64,000 nucleotides of DNA. Source: Mactromeris polynyma (taxonomy: Eukaryota > Mollusca > Bivalvia > Venerida > Mactridae). Positions 12,401 through 22,520 of this stretch are shown here, piece after piece. A program made the position numbers and the translations under genes. The first letter of the stretch is position 1. Each line of letters starts with the position of its first letter. The DNA lies in contig JASFXZ010000033.1 of assembly GCA_032209605.1 (NCBI GenBank), forward strand, positions 2,535,001 through 2,599,000, read 5' to 3'. Under the pieces are notes generated by a model, which was not told the origin of the DNA, ran no database searches, and saw only the letters and a list, made by a program, of their open reading frames with translations.

Positions 12401-13655
12401 AATGAAGACTGCTTCTACAGTATATACTTGAATGAAGACTGCTTCTACAGTATATACTTGAATGAAGACTGCTTCTACAGGATATACTTGAATGAAGACT
12501 GCTTCTACAGGATATACTTGAATGAAGACTGCTTCTACAGTATATACTTGAATGAAGACTGCTTCTACAGGATATACTTGAATGAAGACTGCTTCTACAG
12601 TATATACTTGAATGAAGACTGCTTCTACAGGATATACTTGAATGAAGACTGCTTCTACAGGATATACTTGAATGAAGACTGCTTCTACAGTATATACTTG
12701 AATGAAGACTGCTTCTACAGGATATACTTGAATGAAGACTGCTTCTACAGGATATACTTGAATGAAGACTGCTTCTACAGTATATACTTGAATGAAGACT
12801 GCTTCTACAGGATATACTTGAATGAAGACTGCTTCTACAGTATATACTTGAATGAAGACTGCTTCTACAGTATATACTAGAATGAAGACTGCTTCTTCTG
12901 TATATACTTGAATGAAGACTGCTTCTACAGTGTATACTTGAATGAAGACTGCTTCTACAGTATATACTTGAATGAAGACTGCTTCTACAGTATATACTTG
13001 AATGAAGACTGCTTCTACAGTATATACTTGAATGAAGACTGCTTCTACAGTATATACTTGAATGAAGACTGCTTCTACAGTATATACTTGAATGAAGACT
13101 ACTTCTACAGTATATACTTGAATGAAGACTGCTTCTACAGTATATACTTGAATGAAGATTACTTCTACAGTATATACTTGAATGAAGACTGCTTCTACAG
13201 TATATACTTGAATGAAGACTGCTTCTACAGTATATACTTGAATGAAGACTGCTTCTACAGTATATACTTGAATGAAGACTACTTCTACAGTATATACTTG
13301 AATGAAGATTACTTCTACAGTATATACTTGAATGAAGACTGCTTCTACAGTATATACTCGAATGAAGACTGCTTCTACTGTATATACTTGAATGAAGACT
13401 ACTTCTACAGTATATACTTGAATGAAGATTACTTCTACAGTATATACTTGAATGAAGACTGCTTCTACAGTATATACTTGAATGAAGACTGCTTCTACAG
13501 TATATACTTGAATGAAGACTACTTCTACAGTATATACTTGAATGAAGATTACTTCTACAGTATATACTTGAATGAAGACTGCTTCTACAGTATATACTTG
13601 AATGAAGTCTGCTTCTACAGTATATACTTGAATGAAGACTGCTTCTACAGTATAT
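9430..13655. repeat. 30-bp satellite array, about 141 copies
   Basis: The unit is AATGAAGACTGCTTCTACAG plus TATATACTTG. It runs for 4.2 kb in strict 30-bp register, apart from one inserted T at about 11588. Variant sites are TGC/TAC, GAC/GAT, ACAGT/ACAGG/ACAGA/ACTGT, TATATAC/TGTATAC and CTTGAA/CTAGAA. The 30-bp length keeps a decapeptide frame (N-E-D-C-F-Y-S-I-Y-L) open for up to 410 codons, but about ten copies carry TAG and most variants change the residue, so it does not behave as coding sequence. Higher-order patterns are described under findings. Confidence 0.97.
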
Positions 13656-14304
13656 TATACTTTTGACACTACCTGATTTGATAATACCATTTGTATTAGG
13701 AATAAAATATTTACTTTAATAATTTTGTGTTACAAGTCTTAAGCCCATGTTAGACTTGGGAAGATATCATTTAAGTAAATGACCTTGTATAGTGACCTTA
13801 TATAATGTTTTATTTAAACCTGTCAGTAATCGTGAACAAATATTGATTCAATTAATTTGCGGTTAGAATTGCAAATAGGTAAAATAATGGTTTCACTTTT
13901 TGTGTTACGATTTATTTTGGTCGTGTTACGATTTATTTTGGTGATATTCCTAATATTGAAAGTATATTAAGATTTCAAGAAGGGAAAATGTGATAGGTAT
14001 TAAATTTGTTGAGGTTATATTTTTCTTAGTTATTTAAATCATATACTGTCCATCCAATGTTATACCGAAGTAAAAACATATTTTTATCATATTTAGTTGG
14101 TTTGATATTGCATTGCAATTTATTATGATGACTCAAATTTATGCATATACATAAAAGTATATTATGCTTAGATGGTTCAATGCAAAATAATTGTAGCTTC
14201 GTGAAACGGAAACTGAATCATAGTGCTTTTCCGCTACACCCTCTAAATGGGTGACCCTGGTTCATTTTCCCATGTTTGTATGTTTGTCCCAGCTTGCACA
14301 AATA
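13656..14304. other. Unique stretch with a small duplication
   Basis: AT-rich, no gene. A 22-bp word containing GTGTTACGATTTATTTTGGT is repeated in tandem at about 13902-13944. Confidence 0.55.
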
Positions 14305-14563
14305 TACAGTGGGACCTAGTTTATTCGCCAACTTTCAGTCCGAATACTTGGTATGATTGAAATAAATACCAGGTCCCGATATATCTTCTTAGGCACGTCA
14401 AATTAAAATAGGCTATTCCAAACCATGTGTTATTTGAAATAAAATGTCGGACCCGAAGAATTTGGATGAACGATGTCTGACTATATAGAAAAATAGATCC
14501 TGAAGTATTAATCAAAATAAAATTTCAGACCTGATGAATTTGAATGAATGAGGTCTGACTATA
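14305..14563. mobile_element. MITE, TACAGTCGGACCT family (copy 1)
   Basis: Begins TACAGTGGGACCTAGTTTAT and ends GAGGTCTGACTATA. The internal block CTTCTTAGGCACGTCA (about 14385) is shared with the copy at 62531-62686, in the same orientation. The right end appears twice (about 14440-14485 and 14517-14563), so the element carries a partial terminal duplication. Its right end lies 7 bp from the 52-bp array. Confidence 0.75.
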
Positions 14564-14570
14564 ATAAACC

Positions 14571-15860
14571 ATGTCTGTGGTACCTGGGTTATAGTGTAAT
14601 ATGGTAGATGACTTAGTACAGTGGTATATTATGTGATAAACATGTCTGTGGTACATGGGTTATAGTGTAATATGGTAGATGACTTAGTACGTGATGTCTG
14701 TGGTACCTGGGTTATAGTGTAATATGGTAGATGACTTAGTATGTGATGTCTGTGGTACCTGGGTTATAGTGTAATATGGTAGATGACTTAGTACGTGATG
14801 TCTGTGGTACCTGGGTTATAGTGTAATATGGTAGATGACTTAGTACTTGATGTCTGTGGTACATGGGTTATAGTGTTATATGGTAGATGACTTAGTACGT
14901 GATGTCTGTGGTACATGGGTTATAGTGTAATATGGTAGATGACTTAGTACGTGATGTCTGTGGTACATGGGTTATAGTGTAATATGGTAGATGACTTAGT
15001 ACGTGATGTCTGTGTTACCTGGGTTATAGTGTAATATGGTAGATGACTTAGTATGTGATGTCTGTGTTACCTGGGTTATAGTGTAATATGGTAGATGACT
15101 TAGTATGTGATGTCTGTGTTACCTGGGTTATAGTGTAATATGGTAGATGACTTAGTACGTGATGTCTGTGGTACATGGGTTATAGTGTTATATGGTAGAT
15201 GACTTAGTACGTGATGTCTCTGGTACATGGGTTATAGTGTAATATGGTAGATGACTTAGTATGTGATGTCTGTGGTACCTGGGTTATAGTGTAATATGGT
15301 AGATGACTTAGTACGTGATGTCTGTGGTACATGGGTTATAGTGTAATATGGTAGATGACTTAGTACGTGATGTCTGTGGTACCTGGGTTATAGTGTAATA
15401 TGGTAGATGACTTAGTACGTGATGTCTGTGTTACCTGGGTTATAGTGTAATATGGTAGATGACTTAGTATGTGATGTCTGTGGTACCTGGGTTATAGTGT
15501 AATATGGTAGATGACTTAGTACGTGATGTCTGTGTTACCTGGGTTATAGTGTAATATGGTAGATGACTTAGTACGTGATGTCTGTGGTACCTGGGTTATA
15601 GTGTAATATGGTAGATGACTTAGTATGTGATGTCTGTGGTACCTGGGTTATAGTGTAATATGGTAGATGACTTAGTATGTGATGTCTGTGTTACCTGGGT
15701 TATAGTGTAATATGGTAGATGACTTAGTACATGATGTCTGTGGTACCTGGGTTATAGTGTAATATGGTAGATGACTTAGTACATGATGTCTGTGGTACCT
15801 GAGTTATAGTGTAATATGGTAGATGACTTAGTACGTTGGTATATTATGTGATAATCATGT
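14571..15860. repeat. 52-bp minisatellite, 24 copies
   Basis: The unit starts ATGTCTGTGGTACCTGGGTT and ends GATGACTTAGTACGTG. From the copy starting at 14642 the step is an exact 52 bp up to the copy at 15786. The first copy (14571) is 71 bp long because it carries an extra block, GTGGTATATTATGTGATAAA (14621-14640). The same block follows the last copy (15836-15854), so the array has expanded inside an older, longer unit. Confidence 0.96.
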
Positions 15861-18800
15861 TTGTTATAAGTCGTAAAGTAAATGTTCTCGATTATTGTAC
15901 AGAAGACTATTGTAGTTTAATATCTGAAGATTTTGTTATTTTATAAACTTAAATGTGGCGTGAACACTGATTTAAAAACTAAAAAATATCCAGGATGCAC
16001 TCACTTCAAGAGTGATCAGTGTATATGTTTGTTAGATAGCTTCGAGTGAGATAAGCTTGATAGACTTAATGAGCGTTCATCTTTAAATAAAGAATTATTA
16101 TTATTTTAATTATAAATTTATAAATTGTCAGAATTTGTTTCGTATTTTTTATCAATGTTAAATAAGGCTAAACAAATATTATGTACATATCCTACAGCTT
16201 AGAGCGGGACAATAATATTATCATCTTCGGGGAAAATACTGAGGTCACACATAATTGCCGAGGTGATAGTATTTCTCGGAAAGTTGACTATATATTACCC
16301 TCCAGCAAAACAATAACATGTTATTTATTTTATTACACTGAAAAAGTAATTCAATAGATCTGATATTTCAGTGATAGATAGAAAATAATTTTACTGCCTG
16401 TGCCTTTTTAATTTGGAAAACATGCGCGATAAATCCCAAATTTGGGGAAATAAGGTAATGGTTGTTTTGCTTAGAAAATAACTTTTCAGTTGTGGCTGGT
16501 GTTTGTTATATATATATGAAGTGATGTAAGAGCAAAGATTCTTTTATCAAAGGTTAAATACACAAAAACCTGACTTAATAAAAAATTCAGTCAGAGGGGC
16601 CTGGAAAAACAAAGAATCGGGGAAAAAAGGATGATTTTTTGGGAAAATGGACACATTTTGATCAGGGGAAACAGCCTATATTCGGCAGTGAAATAAACAA
16701 AAAATATCACTGTATTTATGCTGTAAATACAGATTTATGCCGCAAACTCAATGTTATACATAGTCTACCAAAGTTTTATTTTTACCGGGATCGACAATGG
16801 AAACTATCATCAGGGTTTCCCTTGGATTTTTAAAAATGGGGTCCTAGGACTCCCATAGTTGCAAATTTGGGAGTTCCTCATAAATATTGGATCTGAAAAT
16901 AGTGTCAGAGACACAGAAATCACGTGTCTAGGAAATCCCTGTATCATTGATTTTATTTCTCATTTTATTAATGGGACTCACTACATTGTTGGGTACACAG
17001 GAGGTGGTATTAAGAGTGAAGTTATAAATATGAAGTTTATAGTAATAGCTGTTCATTAACTGCAAACAACACCATCCAAAAAATTTGAATTAATAACAAA
17101 TGACGACATTCTCCCCCCCCCCCCACCTTGTGTGTGGTAGATATCCTCGTAAAGTACGAAAACAACTCCAGTTGACAAGATACTTATATTCTCATAATTT
17201 ATTGGTTTTTATGATCCTTAATATCAAAATTGGCGTCATGAAAAAGGACTTATAGTCACAGCTCAGCATTTTCCAGTTCATTTAATCTTAAATATAGTAC
17301 ATGGTTTGTGTTAGTCACTTTCATTCTGTCATTATTTTGTTGTAAATTATATTTGATATATCATCTAGATCTACCCTGTACCAATGACAATTTGATCACA
17401 TGGTGTATTTTTGACAGTTCATTTGGTTGAAAAAGTCATCTATTTGTGGAAGAAAGTGTTGAACTTTTTTATCTATCTTGATGATCAGTGTAATGTTGGT
17501 TTGTTGTATTCATCTACAGTTGTCCCAGTATTGACACCTCAATTATGTGGAGGCAAATTTATTGGTGTATGTTTGGTTGTTGACAAAACTGAACCAATTT
17601 GTTTCGTAACTTTAGGTCAACATTTGGTCTGTTATTCGTTTATTTATAATGTGTATGTGCATTTCTTATACAGTAATATATGCAAAATTCTGTATGTGTC
17701 ATAATGTCACTTTTGTTTTATTTTTTCTACATATTCCCTTCAAAGATTTTCACAATATTTATTTGGCCAAACATTTTTCAGGCAACATTGATGCCTTGCA
17801 TCAGCTTTCTCTTGTACCCTGTTACCTTACGGATGTGACTGTTGCTATCCCGGAGGTCTGTGTGGCGAGGCATAATGTCTAATGTATGTGGCATTGCCTG
17901 CAGCATCTAATTCTCTCTCTTTTACCATAATGTATTGCCGTCAGTATATTTTTTACTAAAATCACGCCTACATTGTTCTTAAAGTCATGTGATGCAACTA
18001 TAGCTTGCCGTATTGCCATACATAATATTCTACCATTAATTTCCTGCTGTTGGCAATGTATGATTTTGTTTTTGACATTGAATGATGTGATGTATAAGTG
18101 TATATTGATGTTTTATACAGAATGTTGGATCAATGACTTCAGATTGCATAAAATACAACAGCTGTTCTCAATGACTCATAACTTAGATAAAATCAAATTT
18201 CTGTTAAATTATCAAGTCTGTTATTCTGCGTCTTGCTGAAATATCGGGCCCTTATTTTCTAAGATTCATTATAATGAAATTCCAGTTTTAGTCTGTTTTG
18301 CAATTGCACTCTTCAATTTGTAGGCCGGGCAGATGCAAGAGCAAAATTCTGAAAGCAGAATCACAATTGCACAAAAATTTACTTTCACCTGTATTTATCT
18401 CTAGAAATATAGAGATCATGTTTGGGTCTATAGTATGGCTCCCTTATTAGATCCTGACTCCCTGTCTGAGGAATAACATGCTCTGTCTCGAGCAGCATTA
18501 TAAATGTATGAAGTATTTCGTACGAAGCTGACTGTCTGGATCGTGTGCAGCTATTGGTTGACCACCTTGAGTGATCTAGAACTTTTGACTCCTAATTAAG
18601 ATTTTTTCCACACCTGTTAAAAGGGAGGGTCATTTATTTCAGCGTCTATTCGGGTCATTTAACTCTTCATTTTGAAGACCAAATTTGGTGTAATGTAAGC
18701 AGATAAGATTTTACCACATATGAAGGGAGTGCAATAAGATTTTTAAAATGAGATGCAGTTCGGATGTCCTAGCATGTGGAGATGTTTATTATCTTGTTCA

Positions 18801-18980
18801 TATATTAGATGTCAGGAAATAGTTTAAGGATGAGAAATTTTTCAGGATATGATATTTATATGATGTCATGTTTGACAGTGTTGTGCTGTAGAATATGTTT
18901 AGATTCACATGTTTAATGAAAAATAACAAAAGCTATCAAGATTAACATGAAACTGAAGTCTGAAATTAAAAATCTGTGTT
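15861..18980. other. Long AT-rich stretch, probably intergenic or 5' flank
   Basis: Several short frames (for example 16639-16833, 17411-17704 and 17973-18239) have Cys/Phe/Ile-rich, non-conserved-looking translations without good splice or start context, and I do not call them. A run of 12 C lies at 17113-17124. No mobile element was recognised with confidence. Confidence 0.45.
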
Positions 18981-19081
18981 TGGAGACCTGAGTCTGCAGA
19001 ATGCATCCACCTCATTGGTCAGTTTTAAGACTAGTCTCAGAAACAACCAATCAGATGTTTACGTTTTGAGACTGGTCTCCT
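18981..19081. mobile_element. Palindromic CCAAT-containing MITE (copy 1)
   Basis: Starts TTTGGAGACCTGAGTCTGCA and ends GAGACTGGTCTCC, so the ends form an inverted repeat. The interior holds CTCATTGGTCAG and AACCAATCAG, meaning ATTGG/CCAAT in each arm. It is clearly related to 22031-22137 and, more distantly, to 26178-26240 and the 33-bp array at 57237. Confidence 0.65.
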
Positions 19082-20634
19082 AGTTCAGTTTCATAACCTC
19101 ACATTTAAATGGATATTTCTGACTTTCATTTGAAATTTGATTTTGTTCTTATGTTTACAATTTTTGCTTTCAGATTAGTTTTCCTCTAATATAGCTAATT
19201 TAAGCAATTGAAAAACCTCAAACAAAAAGTTCTTATGCTGTTGATTAAATTGATAACTTGGATATTTAGTTTTATTTTTATTCTAATTTTCGGTTGTTAT
19301 TTTGTCTTCATTGATTAAAAATTATTGTCGGATTTTAATCTTTGATCTTATTTCTTTACAGTTTTATACATTGTACTGATCACTTCATGTAGCTTCAGCT
19401 ATATTATATATAAAATATTTTTTATTGCAATTTTCTCTGGCATGTCAAATTGGTGTTCAAATTTTCCACATAAAGTATTTACTTTCGCATATTATGATTA
19501 TGCAAGCATCTAGATGACACTGATGATAAAATCTGCTGCATCAAGGTCATGGTGATGCAGAATAATTGAATTAGAACAGATTCTATAATACTGTTATTAA
19601 CACCTTGTCGATCACAATGACATTTCAATGCTTCTATTTTCCTGATACTTTCTGCAGTTTAAGTGTAACGACAAATCGACCTTCAGGCAATTTTCGTAAT
19701 TTTGTTCATCGAAAATTATTGTAATATATCTCTGATAATTTGCGACGTATTTTGGTGGCATTTAAATTGTATTTATGTTGTAGATAACATTATTCTATGG
19801 ATTGGATTAAAATTTATGGTCGCGAGTTTTTGTTTATTTTCGTATATTGGTAAGGTACGCAGTCAAAGTCCTTTGATCTGTGAGAGACACGTTTACCTTG
19901 GGGCTCATTAAGTCGGGAAAAATCATAAAAACTTACTTATTAAGATATCAGCTCGATGTTCAAGTTTTCATATTTCAATGCAAAAACTTAATTGTTTTCC
20001 CGACTTAAATTAGGTTCGACCTTTTAAAGGGGGCGGTATATTTTTGGTTAATTTCGAATTTTATGACATGTTTAGTGATGTTTGATAAAACAGGGTGATA
20101 CTTTCTGTGGGATGTTAATCGAAGATTTATAGTTTATGTATTGTACTGGAGAACGTAAGCAATTTGAATTGTCGTCGTTCATAAAAAAGAAACTTTAATC
20201 ATTGCGATGTGTGTGGGGGTAATTACACGATAATTGACTTTAAGTTATGCAAATAAATTGTTTATTGTTGCATTTGGCGTTAAATTGATGTGATTTCGTT
20301 CAATATTACAGCGTTTAATTTAACCAATTGATCATTATCGTGCAGAGAGATGGTTTATAGTATACACATACATTTTATGTATTCGTTTCCATGGAAATAT
20401 ATTGATAATAATTGTTTTCAAAGGGACAGCTGTATTAAGTGTTGTTTGGTGTGGATTTTGATGGAAAACAGGACGTGAGAAAATAGTGTTTATTGTTTCA
20501 CAAAGCAAATAATGACTGTTTGTTGAATATTAAACTGAACAGTTGAATGGACTTGATTAGGATATATATTGTATGATTTGTTAAAAGAATAGTTATTGTT
20601 GCATTTAATGGAGTTTTGAAAGAGTTCTGAAGTC
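19082..20634 (+). other. AT-rich stretch, putative 5' flank of the first exon
   Basis: Holds a perfect 14-bp inverted repeat, TTAAGTCGGGAAAA at 19908-19921 against TTTTCCCGACTTAA at 19995-20008. The sequence just before 20635 has a three-codon upstream frame (ATG GAG TTT TGA at about 20608). If 20635 is a real start, this stretch should contain promoter and 5' UTR. No TATA-box consensus stands out. Confidence 0.35.
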
Positions 20635-20722
20635 ATGTACCACAAGCCGAAAATATTCAAGGGGATAAGAAGGTCTGTGACCTTTAATGTGGGTCAGAGA
20701 CCCCCTACTAGGGGACTTACAG
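20635..20722 (+). CDS. Candidate first coding exon A (basic N terminus)
   Basis: An ATG at 20635 opens a 29-codon frame beginning MYHKPKIFKGIRRS and ending PPTRGLT, then one further base and an excellent donor, ACAG|GTGAGT at 20722/20723. The peptide is short, basic and free of low-complexity bias, unlike random translations nearby. The exon leaves one base of a codon (phase 1), the phase accepted by the exons at 28514, 31293 and 53054. The start context has G at -3 but T at +4, so it is moderate. No domain is recognisable. It is inferred to be one of two alternative first exons of the same gene (see 25686-25974). It could instead be a chance ATG before a good GT. Transcript data would settle it. 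Confidence 0.5.
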
Positions 20723-21261
20723 GTGAGTTTTTTTTTACAAGCCAATCAAATTTGCAACAGTATAGCTTTTCATGATTTTGTTAAGATGTGTTTAAACAAG
20801 AACAGGGAACATGCAATCAGCCAATTGGTGCTGAGAATCAGACATAGCTTTATAATGCGTTTACGTTGCATGTACTGACTTTGATTAGATTAATATTATT
20901 TTCATTGTGGATATATATATATATAACATGCAAATATTTCATATTCAGCAATAAGCATTAAGTTGACACAGGGCTCCTTCTGGCATATTTCTAAGTCTGT
21001 TCCAATTTTGATGAAAAGCATAAAAAATTGTAATTTTTAAAAAAAATATGTGCTATTTTGGAATAGTATTGTCGCCAAAATAGCAAAACTGTCACCAAAT
21101 TTGTGTTTTTATCACATTTGGTGACATTGGTGGCAGAGGAAACCCTGATACAAGTAGATATAAAGTCTTGGATTTCAAGAGGTGAAAGAAAAACCTATCT
21201 ATCTGCATACTGATGATAAAACACAGAATTGTTAGGCTTCCAAACTTCGAAAATATATTAA
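20723..21261. other. Intron-like stretch
   Basis: Follows the exon A donor. Contains a short (AT)n run at about 20913-20924 and otherwise nothing recognisable. Confidence 0.4.
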
Positions 21262-21565
21262 TTTGTTTGTTTGTTTGGGTTTGATGCTGTTTCTCACCAT
21301 TTTAAGTTTGTATATATATGGCGCTCAGTCGACTTGATCAGTGCACCTCCAGGGTTGCCAACCAATACAAACCTGCTCCTTCACAAGCAGTTGACAACTT
21401 CTCTACATAAATCAGAGTTCAGAGGTGAAGGACAAATAACTTTGGATGCTTTATCTTCAGTCACATTGTCACGCAAGGACTTTATAGACCTCGCCCAGGA
21501 TTCGAACCTATGACCTCAAGATCAGCAGTCGAGTGCTGTACTGTCTGAGCTAACCATGCGGGCAG
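21262..21565 (-). mobile_element. Full-length tRNA-derived SINE
   Basis: Read on the minus strand from about 21565, the sequence begins with a tRNA-like head: GGTTAGCTCAGACAG resembles a polymerase III A box and GGTTCGAATCC (21500-21510) matches a B box. An approximately 220-bp unrelated body follows, and it ends at 21262-21278 in a short AAACAAACAAACAAA-type tail. Head, body and simple tail in that order is the standard SINE layout. The short frame at 21271-21513 lies inside it and is not a gene. Clear target-site duplications were not found. Confidence 0.75.
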
Positions 21566-22030
21566 TTCAATTTGAATAGCAACACATGTCTACATACATT
21601 TGATACAAATTGAGGTGTAAGTTCTAGCTTCCATAGGTCAGTTGTGCAGCATATTTGTCTGAAGTGTCCAGATGTCCGGTAACTTATGACTAAGAATTTC
21701 TAATATGAGTGTTTTTGGCTATAACTTGGACCAGGATCTGTCATTTTTCAAAACTTTGAAAATTACTAAATTTCGTCTCCACATATTTTAACCATTGTCT
21801 AGGTTTTGATGTAACGTAGGTTGATACACAACATGTATTATTTCAGTGGTTTTGCATCAAAGGTTCATAAATTAAAGTTAATGTGAATTTACATTATCTG
21901 ATACAATTCATTATATGTTTCATTTATTTTTTGTTTTACGAAATACTCGTGACCTAGAATATTATTACACAAACACGATAACTTGACATCGTAATTGATC
22001 ACTGCATGGGCCTGAGGTTACAAACATAAG

Positions 22031-22137
22031 TTTGGAGACCAGTCTGTAAACTCAAGCTTCTGATTGGTTGGTTTTGAATGCAGTCTAAAAATTAACCAAT
22101 GGCTAAGCTGCATTCTGAGACTGGTTTGTCTTCAAAC
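22031..22137. mobile_element. Palindromic CCAAT-containing MITE (copy 2)
   Basis: Two arms of about 50 bp in inverted orientation. The left arm has GGAGACCAGTCTGTAAACTC and CTGATTGGTTGG. The right arm has TTAACCAATGGCTAAGCTGC and GAGACTGG. In reverse complement the right arm reads TCTCAGAATGCAGC then GCCATTGG, nearly identical to the unit of the 33-bp array at 57237. Confidence 0.7.
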
Positions 22138-22244
22138 ATTATAACTGTGAGCACGGCTGTTTTGTTGAGGAAATGGGGGATAACTGGGTAGATGTTAATT
22201 CTGGAATGAAACATAATTCTGACCAAAGAAGCGTTTATATCAGA

Positions 22245-22312
22245 TTGAGGCCATCCTTAAATTTGGTGGGTTTTTTTTTGACATAACCCTGTAACCCCGC
22301 AAAATTTACAAT
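22245..22312 (+). repeat. Short dispersed repeat (GAGGCCATCCTTAAAT)
   Basis: TTGAGGCCATCCTTAAATTT followed by ACATAACCCTGTAACC and GCAAAATTTA. A second, similar copy lies at 60664-60711. It ends about 8 bp before the tRNA-like head at 22320, so it may be an insertion target or part of a composite element. Confidence 0.5.
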
Positions 22313-22319
22313 AACATTG

Positions 22320-22520
22320 TCTCATGGTTGAGTGGTTAAGGCACCTGCCTTGGGAGAAGGAGGTAGAAGGTTCGAATCTGGGTAGAGGTCCGTTGGTATG
22401 GCCGGTTGGTGAGCCACCAGCTTGTCAAATAATGGTTACTGTTTGACTGCTTGCCTGGAGGCTGGCACTGAAGGATAGGAATCAGGTGGTAAATATGCTC
22501 AGAAATGTTTCATAAGTAAA
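22320..22520 (+). mobile_element. tRNA-derived SINE (plus strand)
   Basis: The head has A-box-like TGGTTGAGTGG (22325-22335) and a perfect B box GGTTCGAATCT (22369-22379), spaced as in a tRNA. A body of at least 100 bp follows (GGTATGGCCGGTTGGTGAGC and on). The anticodon region and acceptor stem do not form a convincing functional tRNA. The 3' limit is uncertain. Confidence 0.65.

Noticed and set aside
9430..13655. CRISPR-like array
   Set aside because: Units are contiguous without unique spacers, and the sequence is eukaryotic in character.
10057..13666. Long forward frames of N-E-D-C-F-Y-S-I-Y-L repeats
   Set aside because: Product of the 30-bp array length. TAG variants and mostly replacement changes argue against a protein.
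17411..18239. Three consecutive forward frames as a small gene
   Set aside because: Frames overlap in different phases, are Cys/Phe/Ile-rich, and have no good exon borders.
20687..20878. 63-codon forward frame overlapping candidate exon A
   Set aside because: Different frame from the better-supported ATG at 20635, and it runs straight through the strong donor at 20722.
22320..22390. Functional tRNA gene
   Set aside because: A and B boxes are good, but the acceptor stem and anticodon arm do not pair convincingly, and a SINE-like body follows.
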